Source: Bordetella trematum (GTDB lineage Bacteria; Pseudomonadota; Gammaproteobacteria; Burkholderiales; Burkholderiaceae_B). Taken from it: DNA of 64,000 nt. The notes below the pieces were generated by a model. That model was not told the origin of the DNA. It saw nothing but the letters and a program-made list of their open reading frames with translations, and made no database searches. Shown piece after piece: positions 25,001 to 33,982 of this stretch. The position numbers and the translations under genes were made by a program. The stretch spans positions 62,272 to 126,271 of the forward strand of contig NZ_FKBR01000014.1 in assembly GCF_900078335.1 (NCBI RefSeq). The letters are read 5' to 3'. Every line of letters starts with the position of its first letter. The stretch's first letter is position 1.

Positions 25001-26332
25001 CTAGAGATCGCGGCGACGGACCCCGAAAGCCAATGCCAGCAACGCCACGATGCAGGCTCCCATCACGTAAAGCGCCGGCGCGAAAGACACCCCGGTGGAG
25101 AAGCTGATCCAGGTGAGGATGGCCGGCGCAAAACCGCCGAAGATGGTGACGGCGGTGTTATAGGCCAGCGACATACCAGAGGAGCGCACCGCCGTCGGGA
25201 AGATCTCCGACAGCGCTGCCGGCGCAACCCCCACATACATGGCCACCATCAGGCAGCACAGCGACTGCGCGACGATCAGCGCCGACAGCGAATGATTGGC
25301 CTGCAGCCACATCAGCAGGGGATAGATGCAGACCAGCATGATGAGCGCGCCAGCCGTCAGCACCGTGCGACGGCCGAAGCGGTCGGACAGCGTGCCGGCG
25401 AAAACGCATCCGCCAATCATGAACAGGTTGCCCACCAGCGCCGCCGTGAAGGCATCCGAACTGGCAAAGCCCAGATTGCGCTGCACGTAGATGGGCATGT
25501 AGATCACCAGGGAATACGGCCCGATGGCCCACAGCACCGACAGGCCCAGGGCCGAAGCCAGCTCGCGCGGATACTCCTTGACGACCCGCAGCAAGGGGGC
25601 GCGCGCCTTCTCTGCGCTACGCGCCTGGCGCTCCTGCTCCTCGCGGAAATGCGGGGTTTCGTCCAATGCACGCCGCATCCACAAGCCCACCGGCGCGATG
25701 GCCAGGCCCAGGATGAAGGGAATGCGCCAGCCCCACTCGCCTACCTGGTCTTCGGTCAGCGTGGTGGTGACCACGGTCGCCACCAGCGCGGCCAGCAGGT
25801 TGGACACCCCCATGCTGGCCTGCAGCCACGACGCATACTGCCCGCGCTTGCCGGCCGGCGCATGCTCGACCAGGAAGGCCGTAGCCCCACCGACTTCGCC
25901 GCCTGCCGAAAAGCCCTGCAGCACGCGGCCGCAGACGATCAACAAGGGCGCGCCCACGCCGATGGCCGCATAGGGCGGCGCGATCGCGATGAGCAGCGTG
26001 CCCGCGGCCATCAGCATGATGGTCAGCGTGAGCGCGGCGCGACGGCCGGCCCGGTCGCCATAGGAGCCCAGGATGAGCGCGCCCAGCGGCCGCACCACGA
26101 AGCCCAGGCCAAAGGCCAGGAAGGAGGCCATCAACTGCACCGTCGGGTCTTCGTTCTGAAAGAAGTTCTGCCCGATATAGACCGCGAACAACGCGTAGAC
26201 CGTGAAGTCATACCACTCCAGCGCGTTGCCTGCCGAAGCCGCAATGACCGCGCGGCGCCCCGAATGAGACGGCTGGGCCGCCTGTTCGCCTCCGGCCGCT
26301 TTTGCAGCGGTATGGATTGCGATGTCTTTCAT
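25001..26332 (-). CDS. MFS transporter, metabolite:H+ symporter (MHS) family
   Basis: A 443-residue inner-membrane symporter with about twelve helices. Typical MHS/ProP/ShiA marks are the start AGNALEWYDFTVYALFAVYI, the loop GSYGDRAGRRAALT and GFSAGGEVGGATAFLVEHAP. The family carries shikimate, citrate, alpha-ketoglutarate, proline-betaine and similar ions. It is the last gene of the operon that begins with the DUF917 gene, so it probably imports that pathway's substrate. Confidence 0.9.
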   Translation of the reverse strand: MKDIAIHTAAKAAGGEQAAQPSHSGRRAVIAASAGNALEWYDFTVYALFAVYIGQNFFQNEDPTVQLMASFLAFGLGFVVRPLGALILGSYGDRAGRRAALTLTIMLMAAGTLLIAIAPPYAAIGVGAPLLIVCGRVLQGFSAGGEVGGATAFLVEHAPAGKRGQYASWLQASMGVSNLLAALVATVVTTTLTEDQVGEWGWRIPFILGLAIAPVGLWMRRALDETPHFREEQERQARSAEKARAPLLRVVKEYPRELASALGLSVLWAIGPYSLVIYMPIYVQRNLGFASSDAFTAALVGNLFMIGGCVFAGTLSDRFGRRTVLTAGALIMLVCIYPLLMWLQANHSLSALIVAQSLCCLMVAMYVGVAPAALSEIFPTAVRSSGMSLAYNTAVTIFGGFAPAILTWISFSTGVSFAPALYVMGACIVALLALAFGVRRRDL

Positions 26333-26413
26333 GCTTGCTTTCCCCTTGGACTCGCGCCTTGCCGGCGCTGTGGTCCGTTAAGAGCGCCCCTGCCCGTCAG
26401 GCGGCGCCCGCTC

Positions 26414-27547
26414 TTACGCCGCCGCCGTCGCCAGCCGCGCCAGATGATGGCGGCTGGCGCCGAACAGCGCCTCGATGACCGTGCAGCGCTTGAAGTGCGC
26501 GCCCACGCTCAATTCATCGGTCATGCCGATCCCACCGTGCAACTGGATCGCGCCCTGCCCGACCACCTTGGCCGAGCGACCGGCCTGAACCTTGGCCATG
26601 GACAGCAACCGGTCCGCCTCGGGCAAGCCGTCAGCCAGCGCCATAGTCGCGGCCAGCGTCAGCGAACGCGCCTCCTCCAGCGCGATATACATATCGACCT
26701 GACGATGCTGCAAAGCCTGGAACTGGCCGATGGGCCGGCCGAACTGGCGCCGCACCTTGAGATACTCCAGCGTGGCGTCATGCATGGCCTGCATCGCGCC
26801 CAGGTTTTCGGCGCACAAGGCGGCGATCGCATGACGATAGGCATCGTCGACCAGGTCCGCGCCGCTGCCGCCAGCGCCCAGCAAGGCCTCGGCCGGCACA
26901 TGCACGTCCGTCAGCGTCAGATGCGCCGCGCGCCCGCCGTCCAGCGTCGTGAAGGCCCGCCGCGACAGGCCCGCCGCATCGGCCGGCACCAGAAACAGCG
27001 ACAGGCCATCGCGCTCGCCCGGCGCCCCGGCGCTGCGCGCCGACACGATGAAGACATCGGCTGTCGGCGCGTCCAGCACAGTGGCCTTGGCGCCATTGAG
27101 CACGAAGCCCCCGCCCTGCGGCTGCGCGGCCAGCGCGACCGCATAACGCGCATCGCGTGCCCCGGCCTCGGCATGGGCCCAGGCCACTTTGCAATGGCCA
27201 GCCGCCAGCGGCGCCAGATAGCGCTCGCGTTGCGCGGCGCTGCCATGACGCAGCAGCAGGCCAGCGCCCAGCACGGCCGTCGAGAAGAACGGTTCGCTGG
27301 CGCGCGCGCGCCCCAGCGCCTCCATGATGAGCATGGTTTCGACCGGCCCGCCGCCGATGCCGCCGGCATCTTCCGGCAGCAGCAGGGCGAACCAGCCCAG
27401 CTCGGCCATCAGCGCCCAGTCCGTCTCGGCATAGCCCGGCTCGCTGGCCAGCAAGGCGCGCCGGCGCTCGAACTCGCCATGCTCGCGCGCGAAGGTTTCG
27501 GCGCTGTCCTGCAGCATGCGCTGCATGTCGTTCAAGGAAAAATCCAC
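26414..27547 (-). CDS. Acyl-CoA dehydrogenase, small subunit of a heteromeric pair
   Basis: A 377-residue flavoprotein resembling pimeloyl-CoA dehydrogenase small subunits. The N-terminal helical region (FSLNDMQRMLQDSAETFARE) and C-terminal RQFGRPIGQFQALQHR and LHGGIGMTDE blocks are present, but the central FAD/substrate loop is diverged (WAHAEAG where others have FALTEP). The upstream gene 10 bases away is a full-length large subunit. Such pairs form mixed tetramers that dehydrogenate bulky or carboxylated acyl-CoAs. Confidence 0.88.
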   Translation of the reverse strand: MDFSLNDMQRMLQDSAETFAREHGEFERRRALLASEPGYAETDWALMAELGWFALLLPEDAGGIGGGPVETMLIMEALGRARASEPFFSTAVLGAGLLLRHGSAAQRERYLAPLAAGHCKVAWAHAEAGARDARYAVALAAQPQGGGFVLNGAKATVLDAPTADVFIVSARSAGAPGERDGLSLFLVPADAAGLSRRAFTTLDGGRAAHLTLTDVHVPAEALLGAGGSGADLVDDAYRHAIAALCAENLGAMQAMHDATLEYLKVRRQFGRPIGQFQALQHRQVDMYIALEEARSLTLAATMALADGLPEADRLLSMAKVQAGRSAKVVGQGAIQLHGGIGMTDELSVGAHFKRCTVIEALFGASRHHLARLATAAA

Positions 27548-27556
27548 GGCTTGCTC

Positions 27557-28759
27557 CTACAGGCCCAGCACGTGCTTGGCCAGAATGTTGCGCTGGATCT
27601 CATTGGATCCTCCCCAGATCGACACCTTGCGCAGGTTGAAGTACAGCGGCCCGGCGGCAGCGGCGAACTCCGGCGCCAGCGCCTGGCTGTCGTCGACCTC
27701 GCCGTCCAGCAAGGCTTCGTCCAGCGCCAGTGCATCCAGCCCCATGCAGTCCATGGCCAGCTCGCTGATGGACTGCTCGATCTCGGTGCCGCGTATCTTC
27801 AGCATGGAGGCCGCATTGCCCGGGCTCTGCCCGGCGTTCATCGCACTCAGGAAGCGCAGTTCGGTGTACTCCAGCGCCGCCAGCTGGGTTTCCAGGTCGG
27901 CAAAGCGCAGCCGCAGCACCTGGTCGTCGAGCAATGCGCCGCCCAGGCCGTCACCCCGCTGCCCGGCCACGGTTTTCAGCCGGGCCAGCAGGCGACGCGA
28001 ACGCGCCACCCCGGAGATCACGAAGCGCTCATGCTCCAGCAGAAACTTGCCGTATGACCAGCCCGTGCCCTCGCCGCCGACCAGTTGCTCGACCGGCACG
28101 CGCACATTGTCGAAAAACACCTCGTTGACTTCGGCATCGCCATCCAGCATGCGGATCGGCCGCACGCTCACGCCCGGCGAACGCATATCCAGCAGCAGAA
28201 AGGAAATGCCCTGCTGCGGGCGCTCTTCCTTGCTGGTGCGCACCAGGGCGAACATCCAGTCGGCCCATTGCGCCCAGGTGGTCCAGATCTTCGAGCCGTT
28301 GACGACATAGTGATCGCCATCGCGCACGGCCGTGGTCTTGAGCGAGGCCAGGTCGGAACCCGAACCCGGCTCGGAATAGCCCTGGCACCACCAGTCCTGG
28401 TTGTTCAGGATGCGCGGCAGGAACCGCGCCTTCTGCGCCGGACTGCCATAGGTGTAGATCACCGGGCCGACCATGTTCACGCCGAACTGCACCAGCGGCG
28501 GGCAGGGCTGCGCGCCGTACTCCTGCATGAAAAGATATTTCTGCACGGCGCTCCAGCCCGGACCGCCGTACTCCTGGGGCCAGTTCACGGCATACCAGCC
28601 GCGCCGGGCCAGGATGTCCTGCCAGCGCACGAAATCCTCGCGCTCAAGCCGCAGGCCCAGCGACACCTTGCGTCGGATGTCCGCCGGCAGATTGGCCGCG
28701 ATGAATTCGCGCACCTCGATCCGGAAGGCTTCCTCTTCCGGCGTAAATCGCATTTCCAT
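27557..28759 (-). CDS. Acyl-CoA dehydrogenase, large subunit of a heteromeric pair
   Basis: A 400-residue flavoprotein resembling pimeloyl-CoA dehydrogenase large subunits. It has the FAD-binding block WCQGYSEPGSGSDLASLKT and KIWTTWAQWADW, and the C-terminal IWGGSNEIQRNILAKHVLGL. It starts 10 bases after the CoA-transferase stop and is followed within 10 bases by the small subunit, so co-expression is likely. Role proposed here: alpha,beta-dehydrogenation of the acyl-CoA made by the neighbouring CoA-transferase. Confidence 0.9.
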   Translation of the reverse strand: MEMRFTPEEEAFRIEVREFIAANLPADIRRKVSLGLRLEREDFVRWQDILARRGWYAVNWPQEYGGPGWSAVQKYLFMQEYGAQPCPPLVQFGVNMVGPVIYTYGSPAQKARFLPRILNNQDWWCQGYSEPGSGSDLASLKTTAVRDGDHYVVNGSKIWTTWAQWADWMFALVRTSKEERPQQGISFLLLDMRSPGVSVRPIRMLDGDAEVNEVFFDNVRVPVEQLVGGEGTGWSYGKFLLEHERFVISGVARSRRLLARLKTVAGQRGDGLGGALLDDQVLRLRFADLETQLAALEYTELRFLSAMNAGQSPGNAASMLKIRGTEIEQSISELAMDCMGLDALALDEALLDGEVDDSQALAPEFAAAAGPLYFNLRKVSIWGGSNEIQRNILAKHVLGL

Positions 28760-28769
28760 TGCCTACTCC

Positions 28770-29957
28770 TCAGATCACGCCATCGGCGCGCAGCGCCGCG
28801 ATGGCGGCCGCATCCAGCCCCAGCAACGCGCCGAGCACTTGCTCGCTGTGCTGCCCCAGAGCCGGCGCCGTGCGCACCCGCCCGCGCTCGACGCCGGAAA
28901 AATGCACGGGCTGCTCCATGAGCGCCGTCTCGCCCAGCACCGGATGCGTGGCGCGCGCCAGCAGCCGGCGCACCTGCGCCTGTTCGCTGTCGGCAGCCTG
29001 CGCCGTATCCTGGATGGGCGCGGCCGGCACCCCGGCGCGGCTCATGGCGTCCACGGCCGCGGCCACGCTGCGCTGGCGGCTCCACCCCTCGATGTAGCCA
29101 CGCAGCTCCGCATCGTGCCGGCTGCGCAGGCCATCGCTGACAAAGCGCGCATCACCCGCCAGCTCGGGATGGCCGATGGTTTCGGCCACGGCCCGGAACA
29201 GCTTGTCGTTGGCCGCCGCGATCACCAGATGCCCGTCGGCGGCGGCGTACGCCCCGAACGGCGAACTCAGCGGGTGACGGTTGCCCACGCGACGCGGCGC
29301 GCTGCCGCCAAACAGGTACTGCGCCATGGCGGTCGGCTGCATGGCCAGCAGGGCATCGAACATGGCCACATCGACGTGGCGGCCCTGCCCGGTGCGCTCG
29401 CGGTGAAACAGCGCCGCCATCACGCCCCAGGCCGCGAACATGCCGGCGCAGATGTCGCCGATGGATTCGCCGATCAGGGTGGGCGCGCCATCCGGCTCGC
29501 CAGTCAGGCTCATGATGCCGCTCATGGCCTGGGCCACCACGTCGTACGACGGCCGGTCCGCGTTCGGGCCGTTCTGGCCGAAACCCGAAATGCTGCAATA
29601 CACCAGGCCCGGCGTCTGCGCCGACAGACAGGCATAGCCGATCCCCAGCTTGTCGGCCACGCCGGGCTTGAAGTTCTCGATCACCACATCGCACTGCGCG
29701 GCCAGTTCGCGCGCGATGCGCTGGCCGGCCTCCTGTTTGAGATCCAGGCGCAGGCTTTTCTTGCCCCGGTTGTTGAGCACGAAGTTGGTGCTCTCGCCCT
29801 GCACCATCCGGCCCATGTGGCGCTGGTCGTCCCCGTGCGGCGGCTCGATCTTGATGACTTCGGCCCCCAGGTCCGCCAGCATGGCCGTGCAATACGGCCC
29901 GGCCAGCACCCGGGTGAAGTCCAGAACGCGCACGCCCGCCAGCATCTCTTGATTCAT
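28770..29957 (-). CDS. Family III (CaiB/BaiF) CoA-transferase
   Basis: A 395-residue CoA-transferase. Typical blocks are VRVLDFTRVLAGPYCTAMLA, SISGFGQNGPNADRPSYDVV and the catalytic region LIGESIGDICAGMFAAW with Asp168, the equivalent of Asp169 of formyl-CoA transferase. ATG 29957 (MNQEMLAGVR) is chosen over the longer frame, which only reads the 3' end of the urocanase-like gene in another phase. It sits between that gene and the two dehydrogenase genes. Confidence 0.9.
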   Translation of the reverse strand: MNQEMLAGVRVLDFTRVLAGPYCTAMLADLGAEVIKIEPPHGDDQRHMGRMVQGESTNFVLNNRGKKSLRLDLKQEAGQRIARELAAQCDVVIENFKPGVADKLGIGYACLSAQTPGLVYCSISGFGQNGPNADRPSYDVVAQAMSGIMSLTGEPDGAPTLIGESIGDICAGMFAAWGVMAALFHRERTGQGRHVDVAMFDALLAMQPTAMAQYLFGGSAPRRVGNRHPLSSPFGAYAAADGHLVIAAANDKLFRAVAETIGHPELAGDARFVSDGLRSRHDAELRGYIEGWSRQRSVAAAVDAMSRAGVPAAPIQDTAQAADSEQAQVRRLLARATHPVLGETALMEQPVHFSGVERGRVRTAPALGQHSEQVLGALLGLDAAAIAALRADGVI

Positions 29958-29982
29958 GGTCTTGTCCGCTGTCGCGTCCTGC

Positions 29983-31638
29983 TCAGGCGCCGAAGGCGGC
30001 GGTGTCGATGCGGCCGATGGCTTTGAGACGCACCTCGTCGAGCGCTTCCTCGTAGCCGGCGTCGGCATAGCGCAGCACGCCACTGGCGGTATCGTTGGTC
30101 ATCGACAGCGACAGGCGGCGCTCGGCGCCTTCGGTGCCATCGGCCACCACCGTCACGCCGGCGCTGGTCATATAGCCGCTGTAACCGCCGCCGCCCGAGT
30201 GGATCGCCACCAGATCGGCGCTGGAGGCGCAATTGATCATGGCGTTGAGCAAGGGCCAGTCGGCGATGGCATCGGAGCCGTCACGCATGTTCTCGGTCAT
30301 GATGTTGGGATGGGCCATCGCGCCAGCGTCCAGGTGGTCGCGCGTGAAGGCGATGGGGCCCGAGAGCACGCCGTCGCGCACCATCTGGTTGACCGCCAGC
30401 GCCAGCTCGGTGCGTTCGCCGTGCCCCAGCCAGGCAATGCGCGCCGGCAGCCCCTCGAAGGGCACTTCCTTGCGCGCCAGGCGCACCCAGTTGGTGACGA
30501 TGGCATTGTCGGGAAAACGTTCCAGCAGCAGATCATCGATCTTGCGGATGTCGTCCGGATCATTCGACAGGGCGATCCAGCGGAACGGCCCGATGGCCCG
30601 CGCAAACAGCGGACGCAGGAAGGCCTCGGTGAAAACGGGAATATCGAAGGCGCGCTCGACGCCGCCATCGCGTGCGTGGGTACGGATCAGGTTGCCGTTG
30701 TCGAAGACGATGGCGCCGCGATCCTGGAAACCCAGCATGGCCGTCACATGGCGCACGATCGAGGCGCGGCTGGCGTCCATCAGGCGGGGCACGTCGGTCT
30801 TGCGCAGCTCGGCCACTTCGGCCAGGGTGTAGCCGGCCGGGATATAGCCGTACACCAGATCATGCGCCGAAGTCTGGTCGGTGACGATATCGGGAACAAT
30901 GCCGCGCGCCAGAATTTCCGGGAAGACCTCGGCCGCATTGCCCAGCAGGCCGACCGACACCGGCTCGCGGCGCGCCTGCGCCTCGCGGATCATGGCCAGG
31001 GCCTCGTCCAGGGTATCGGCGCGCTTTTCCAGATAACCGGCCTTCAGGCGCTTCTCGATGCGTTCGGGATTGATTTCGACCGTCAGGATGGCGGCGTTGG
31101 CCATGCGGCCGGCCAGCGGCTGGGCGCCTCCCATCCCGCCCATGCCGGCGGTCAGGATGAAGCGGCCGTGCAGGTCATTGTCGAAATGACGCTCGGCGAT
31201 GCGCGAGAAGATTTCGTAGGTGCCCTGGATCACGCCCTGCGAACCGATGTATTGCCAGTCGCCGGCGGTCAGACCGCCCCAGCAGATCAGGTTTTCCTGC
31301 TCCCAGCGGTAGAAGTTCTCGGCCCGCGCCCACTGGCCCACCATATTGCAGTTGGCCATGATGACGATGGGCGCATCTTTGTGGGTGCGCAGCACGCCGA
31401 TGGGCTTGCCCGACTGCACGATCAGGGTCTGGTCTTCCTCCAGTTCCATCAAGGCCTTGACCATCGCGTCATGCGAGGGCCAGTCGCGTGCAGCACGCCC
31501 CAGGGCGGCATACACCACCAGATTGTCGGGGTCTTCGCCCACGGCCAGCACGTTTTCCAGCAGACGCAGCAATGCTTCCTGGCGCCAGCCCTTGCAGCGC
31601 AGTGTCGGGCCGCCCGGGATTTTGAATTCGCGTTTCAC
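29983..31638 (-). CDS. Urocanase-family hydratase, likely thiourocanate or S-methyl-thiourocanate hydratase
   Basis: A 551-residue NAD-dependent hydratase of the urocanase (HutU) family. Shared features: VVYAALGRAARDW with Tyr43, GMGGMGGAQPLA (166-175), DQTSAHD, GFQDRGA and ADWPLLNA. Two deviations matter. The active-site ARICW motif of HutU reads ARIAW, so the conserved Cys (Cys410 in Pseudomonas putida) is Ala402. The HHGGGVGMGFSQHSG loop is HSGGGGYSGYMTSAG. With no hutH, hutI or hutG here and a DUF917 desulfurase-family gene upstream, a sulfur-bearing urocanate analogue is a better substrate guess than urocanate. Confidence 0.75.
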   Translation of the reverse strand: MKREFKIPGGPTLRCKGWRQEALLRLLENVLAVGEDPDNLVVYAALGRAARDWPSHDAMVKALMELEEDQTLIVQSGKPIGVLRTHKDAPIVIMANCNMVGQWARAENFYRWEQENLICWGGLTAGDWQYIGSQGVIQGTYEIFSRIAERHFDNDLHGRFILTAGMGGMGGAQPLAGRMANAAILTVEINPERIEKRLKAGYLEKRADTLDEALAMIREAQARREPVSVGLLGNAAEVFPEILARGIVPDIVTDQTSAHDLVYGYIPAGYTLAEVAELRKTDVPRLMDASRASIVRHVTAMLGFQDRGAIVFDNGNLIRTHARDGGVERAFDIPVFTEAFLRPLFARAIGPFRWIALSNDPDDIRKIDDLLLERFPDNAIVTNWVRLARKEVPFEGLPARIAWLGHGERTELALAVNQMVRDGVLSGPIAFTRDHLDAGAMAHPNIMTENMRDGSDAIADWPLLNAMINCASSADLVAIHSGGGGYSGYMTSAGVTVVADGTEGAERRLSLSMTNDTASGVLRYADAGYEEALDEVRLKAIGRIDTAAFGA

Positions 31639-31648
31639 TTCGAGTACC

Positions 31649-32740
31649 TCAACGAGCCAATGCGTAATCAGTAAAGTTCATGCCGAGCGCACGCTCGACG
31701 ATGGGATAGACCGAGGGATCGGTGACGCTGGACGACAGCGGGATGTGGCGCTTGTGCACATGCAGGATGCTGACCTCCAGGCCGTCACGCAGCTGGCCGG
31801 CGCTCACGGGCTTGCCGTCCGTGTCCAGCGTGGTGATCACATCCGGGTAGCAGGCGATGCGTTCGCCATGGGCATCGGTGACGGCCATGTGCTCGTTCAT
31901 GACGTGGAGCACGCGTTTGCCGGCGCCTTCGCCGATTTCCACCGTGCCGATGTCGAAGGCTTCCTCGGTGTACTTGAGCGTGTTCAGGCGCACCTTGCCC
32001 GAGCCGATGATTTCGCCCTTGAGTTCCCGGCAGATGGCGTCGATGACGGCGGCCCCACCCCGCGGCTGGGCCGCCAGGATGGCTTCGCCCAGCGCCAGCG
32101 CCATGCTGATGCCACCCAGCGCGGCGTGCTGGCGCACATACGAGGCACGAATGGGATTGCGGCAACTGGCGATGAAGCCGCCCGACATATCGGAGGCCTT
32201 GCGCAGCACCGGCGAGACCTTGCCGGTCGCCCCGCGCACGGTCAGTTCCATATAGGCGTTGTTGCGGCGGTTGCCGCCCACGGCGCACTGGATCATGGGC
32301 TCGGGGCTGTTGGCCAGGCCCAGCGAGCCCATGTCGCCGGTCGGGTGGGCGCGCAGGTCGCCCACCGCGTCGATGACCTTGGTGCCCAGCACCGCCGAAG
32401 GCAACCAGGCATTGAGGGTGCTGGACATGCCATTCTGGCCGATGATCAGGCCATACAGCGGCTCGCCCAGCGCCTCCTGCACCAGGCTGGCCGCCTTGAC
32501 GTAGTCCACGCCCAGCATTTCCCAGTCGGTCAGCCCGCCCGGCGCGCCGATGGCAGCGGCCGTGGCGATCCAGGCCTCGTCGGGCACTTCGTCCATGCTG
32601 ACCAGCTCGGGGCGACCCATGGTCACGGCCAGCGTGCCCAGTTGACGGCCATGCTCGGCCCAGCCGCCGCCGCCGCAGGCGAACACCGAGCCGCCCAGCA
32701 CCGCAGCCTCAACGTCCTTGAGGGTCAGAATCCTTCCCAT
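31649..32740 (-). CDS. DUF917 / S-methyl thiohydantoin desulfurase family protein
   Basis: A 363-residue protein of the DUF917 (PF06032) family, with the N-terminus LTLKDVEAAVLGGSVFACGG and a C-terminal domain ending in HIPLSSSVTDPSVYPIVERA. Members have been linked to removal of sulfur from (S-methyl) thiohydantoins and occur beside hydantoinase genes. It is first of the minus-strand operon and is 10 bases upstream of the urocanase-like gene. Proposed reaction: (S-methyl-)thiohydantoin-5-propionate to hydantoin-5-propionate. The family link is from memory, not a search. Confidence 0.75.
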   Translation of the reverse strand: MGRILTLKDVEAAVLGGSVFACGGGGWAEHGRQLGTLAVTMGRPELVSMDEVPDEAWIATAAAIGAPGGLTDWEMLGVDYVKAASLVQEALGEPLYGLIIGQNGMSSTLNAWLPSAVLGTKVIDAVGDLRAHPTGDMGSLGLANSPEPMIQCAVGGNRRNNAYMELTVRGATGKVSPVLRKASDMSGGFIASCRNPIRASYVRQHAALGGISMALALGEAILAAQPRGGAAVIDAICRELKGEIIGSGKVRLNTLKYTEEAFDIGTVEIGEGAGKRVLHVMNEHMAVTDAHGERIACYPDVITTLDTDGKPVSAGQLRDGLEVSILHVHKRHIPLSSSVTDPSVYPIVERALGMNFTDYALAR

Positions 32741-32847
32741 GATTGCTCCTTTCCGTCTTGATAGGTGATGCCTTGCACCGGTCAGGAAGTCGCGATCTCA
32801 ACCCCTGTCGGACAGTGCGTTGAGCGGATCATAGGAAGGTCTATTGA

Positions 32848-32860
32848 TAATGTCGTATTA
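32848..32860. promoter_or_regulatory. T-N11-A dyad (TAAT-N5-ATTA) before the DUF917 gene
   Basis: TAATGTCGTATTA is a perfect 4-bp-arm dyad of LysR-box form in the AT-rich 32820-32900 stretch between the LysR gene and the DUF917 operon. A further ATGTTAAT at 32886-32893 recurs in the other intergenic region of the locus. Confidence 0.5.
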
Positions 32861-32976
32861 CCTTTTATGCCATGTATATAACAGCATGTTAATCATCATT
32901 GCTCGCCCTGGGGACGCTCCCGCGGCCCGTCGGCAGGGCCTAGGGATAGTCCTAATCCGCAATGACGGCGCCTGCC

Positions 32977-33861
32977 TCAGGTTTCGAGCTCGCGCAACAC
33001 GCGGATGAACTCGCGCGCCAGACGCGACAGGGGTTCCAGTTCCAGGTGATAAACGCTGATGGGCGCGCTGACCGTCTCGGCCACGGGCACCGTGACCACG
33101 CCGCTCCAGATAGGCCCGCGTACCGACATCTCGTCGACCAGGGCCACCCCGGCGCCGGCCTGCACCATGGCGCAGGCCACGTGCGCCTGCTGCACCTCGA
33201 TGCGCGCCTCGGGCTCGGCCGGCAAGCCGGCAAAGATGTCGCGCACCAGCATGGCAAAGGGAATGTCGGCGCTATAGCCGATGAGCGGCTGCTCGGCCAG
33301 TTCGGCGGCGCTGACCTGGGCGCGCCCGGCCAGCGGATGGCCTTCGGGCAGCACTGCGACGAAGTGGTTTTCATACAGCGACTGGGAGGCGAAGCTGGGG
33401 TGATCCATCGACAGATAGGCCACTCCGAGCTCGACCTGCTGCGTGAGCAGCGATTGCAGCATCACGCTGGGAATGAGGGTCTGCAGCACGAGGCGCACTT
33501 CGGGAAACTCGCGCCGGAAGGCGGCGATGGCGCGCGGCATGAGCGATTGCCCCAGGCTCGGGCTGCAGGACAGGCGCAACTGCCCGACCCGGTTCTCCGC
33601 CAGGTTGTCGGCCACTTCATTGACCCGCTGCACGATCTGATAGAGCGTGGACACCTCGGCGAAAAGGCGCTTGGCCTCGGGCGTAGGGTAGAGCCGCCCC
33701 TTGATGCGCTCGAACAGCATCAGGCCCAGGCGCTGCTCGGTGTAGGCGATCAGGCGGCTGACGGCCGGCTGCGATACGAACAACAACTTGGAGGCGCCGC
33801 TGATCGAACCGCTCAGCATGATGGCGCGAAAGACTTCGATCTGACGCAGGTTGAGCTTCAT
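32977..33861 (-). CDS. LysR family regulator of the thiohydantoin/hydantoin locus
   Basis: A 294-residue LysR protein. The DNA-binding domain is clear (LRQIEVFRAIMLSGSISGAS, then KLLFVSQPAVSRLIAYTEQR). The C-terminal sensor domain is of the NBAC/CbbR-like type. It lies between the minus-strand DUF917 operon (237 bases downstream) and the divergent amidohydrolase gene (121 bases away), so it can control both arms. The inducer may be a pathway hydantoin or thiourocanate. Confidence 0.88.
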   Translation of the reverse strand: MKLNLRQIEVFRAIMLSGSISGASKLLFVSQPAVSRLIAYTEQRLGLMLFERIKGRLYPTPEAKRLFAEVSTLYQIVQRVNEVADNLAENRVGQLRLSCSPSLGQSLMPRAIAAFRREFPEVRLVLQTLIPSVMLQSLLTQQVELGVAYLSMDHPSFASQSLYENHFVAVLPEGHPLAGRAQVSAAELAEQPLIGYSADIPFAMLVRDIFAGLPAEPEARIEVQQAHVACAMVQAGAGVALVDEMSVRGPIWSGVVTVPVAETVSAPISVYHLELEPLSRLAREFIRVLRELET

Positions 33862-33879
33862 GGCGACTCACCGGTTTCA

Positions 33880-33894
33880 TTAACGTGATGTTAA
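33880..33894. promoter_or_regulatory. LysR-type box TTAAC-N5-GTTAA between regulator and amidohydrolase genes
   Basis: A perfect 5-bp inverted repeat with 5-base spacer that contains the T-N11-A LysR signature. It lies 19 bases upstream of the LysR ATG and overlaps the ATGTTAAT octamer (33888-33895) shared with the region before the DUF917 gene. Confidence 0.6.
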
Positions 33895-33982
33895 TTATTA
33901 CGCACAATTAAGCATAAGACGTTGTGCAAGGCGGCTCACTACACTGGCTCCCATTCCTGTTGCAAAGATAAGGGAGACAGCG

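Noticed and set aside
25292-28057. A 921-codon plus-strand frame antisense to the MHS transporter and dehydrogenase genes
   Set aside because: Same GC-rich shadow effect; low-complexity composition and no ribosome site or motif.
29983-31638. Annotation as HutU of histidine degradation
   Set aside because: No other hut gene is adjacent, the conserved active-site Cys is Ala and the HHGGG loop is changed, while the neighbour is of the thiohydantoin desulfurase family.
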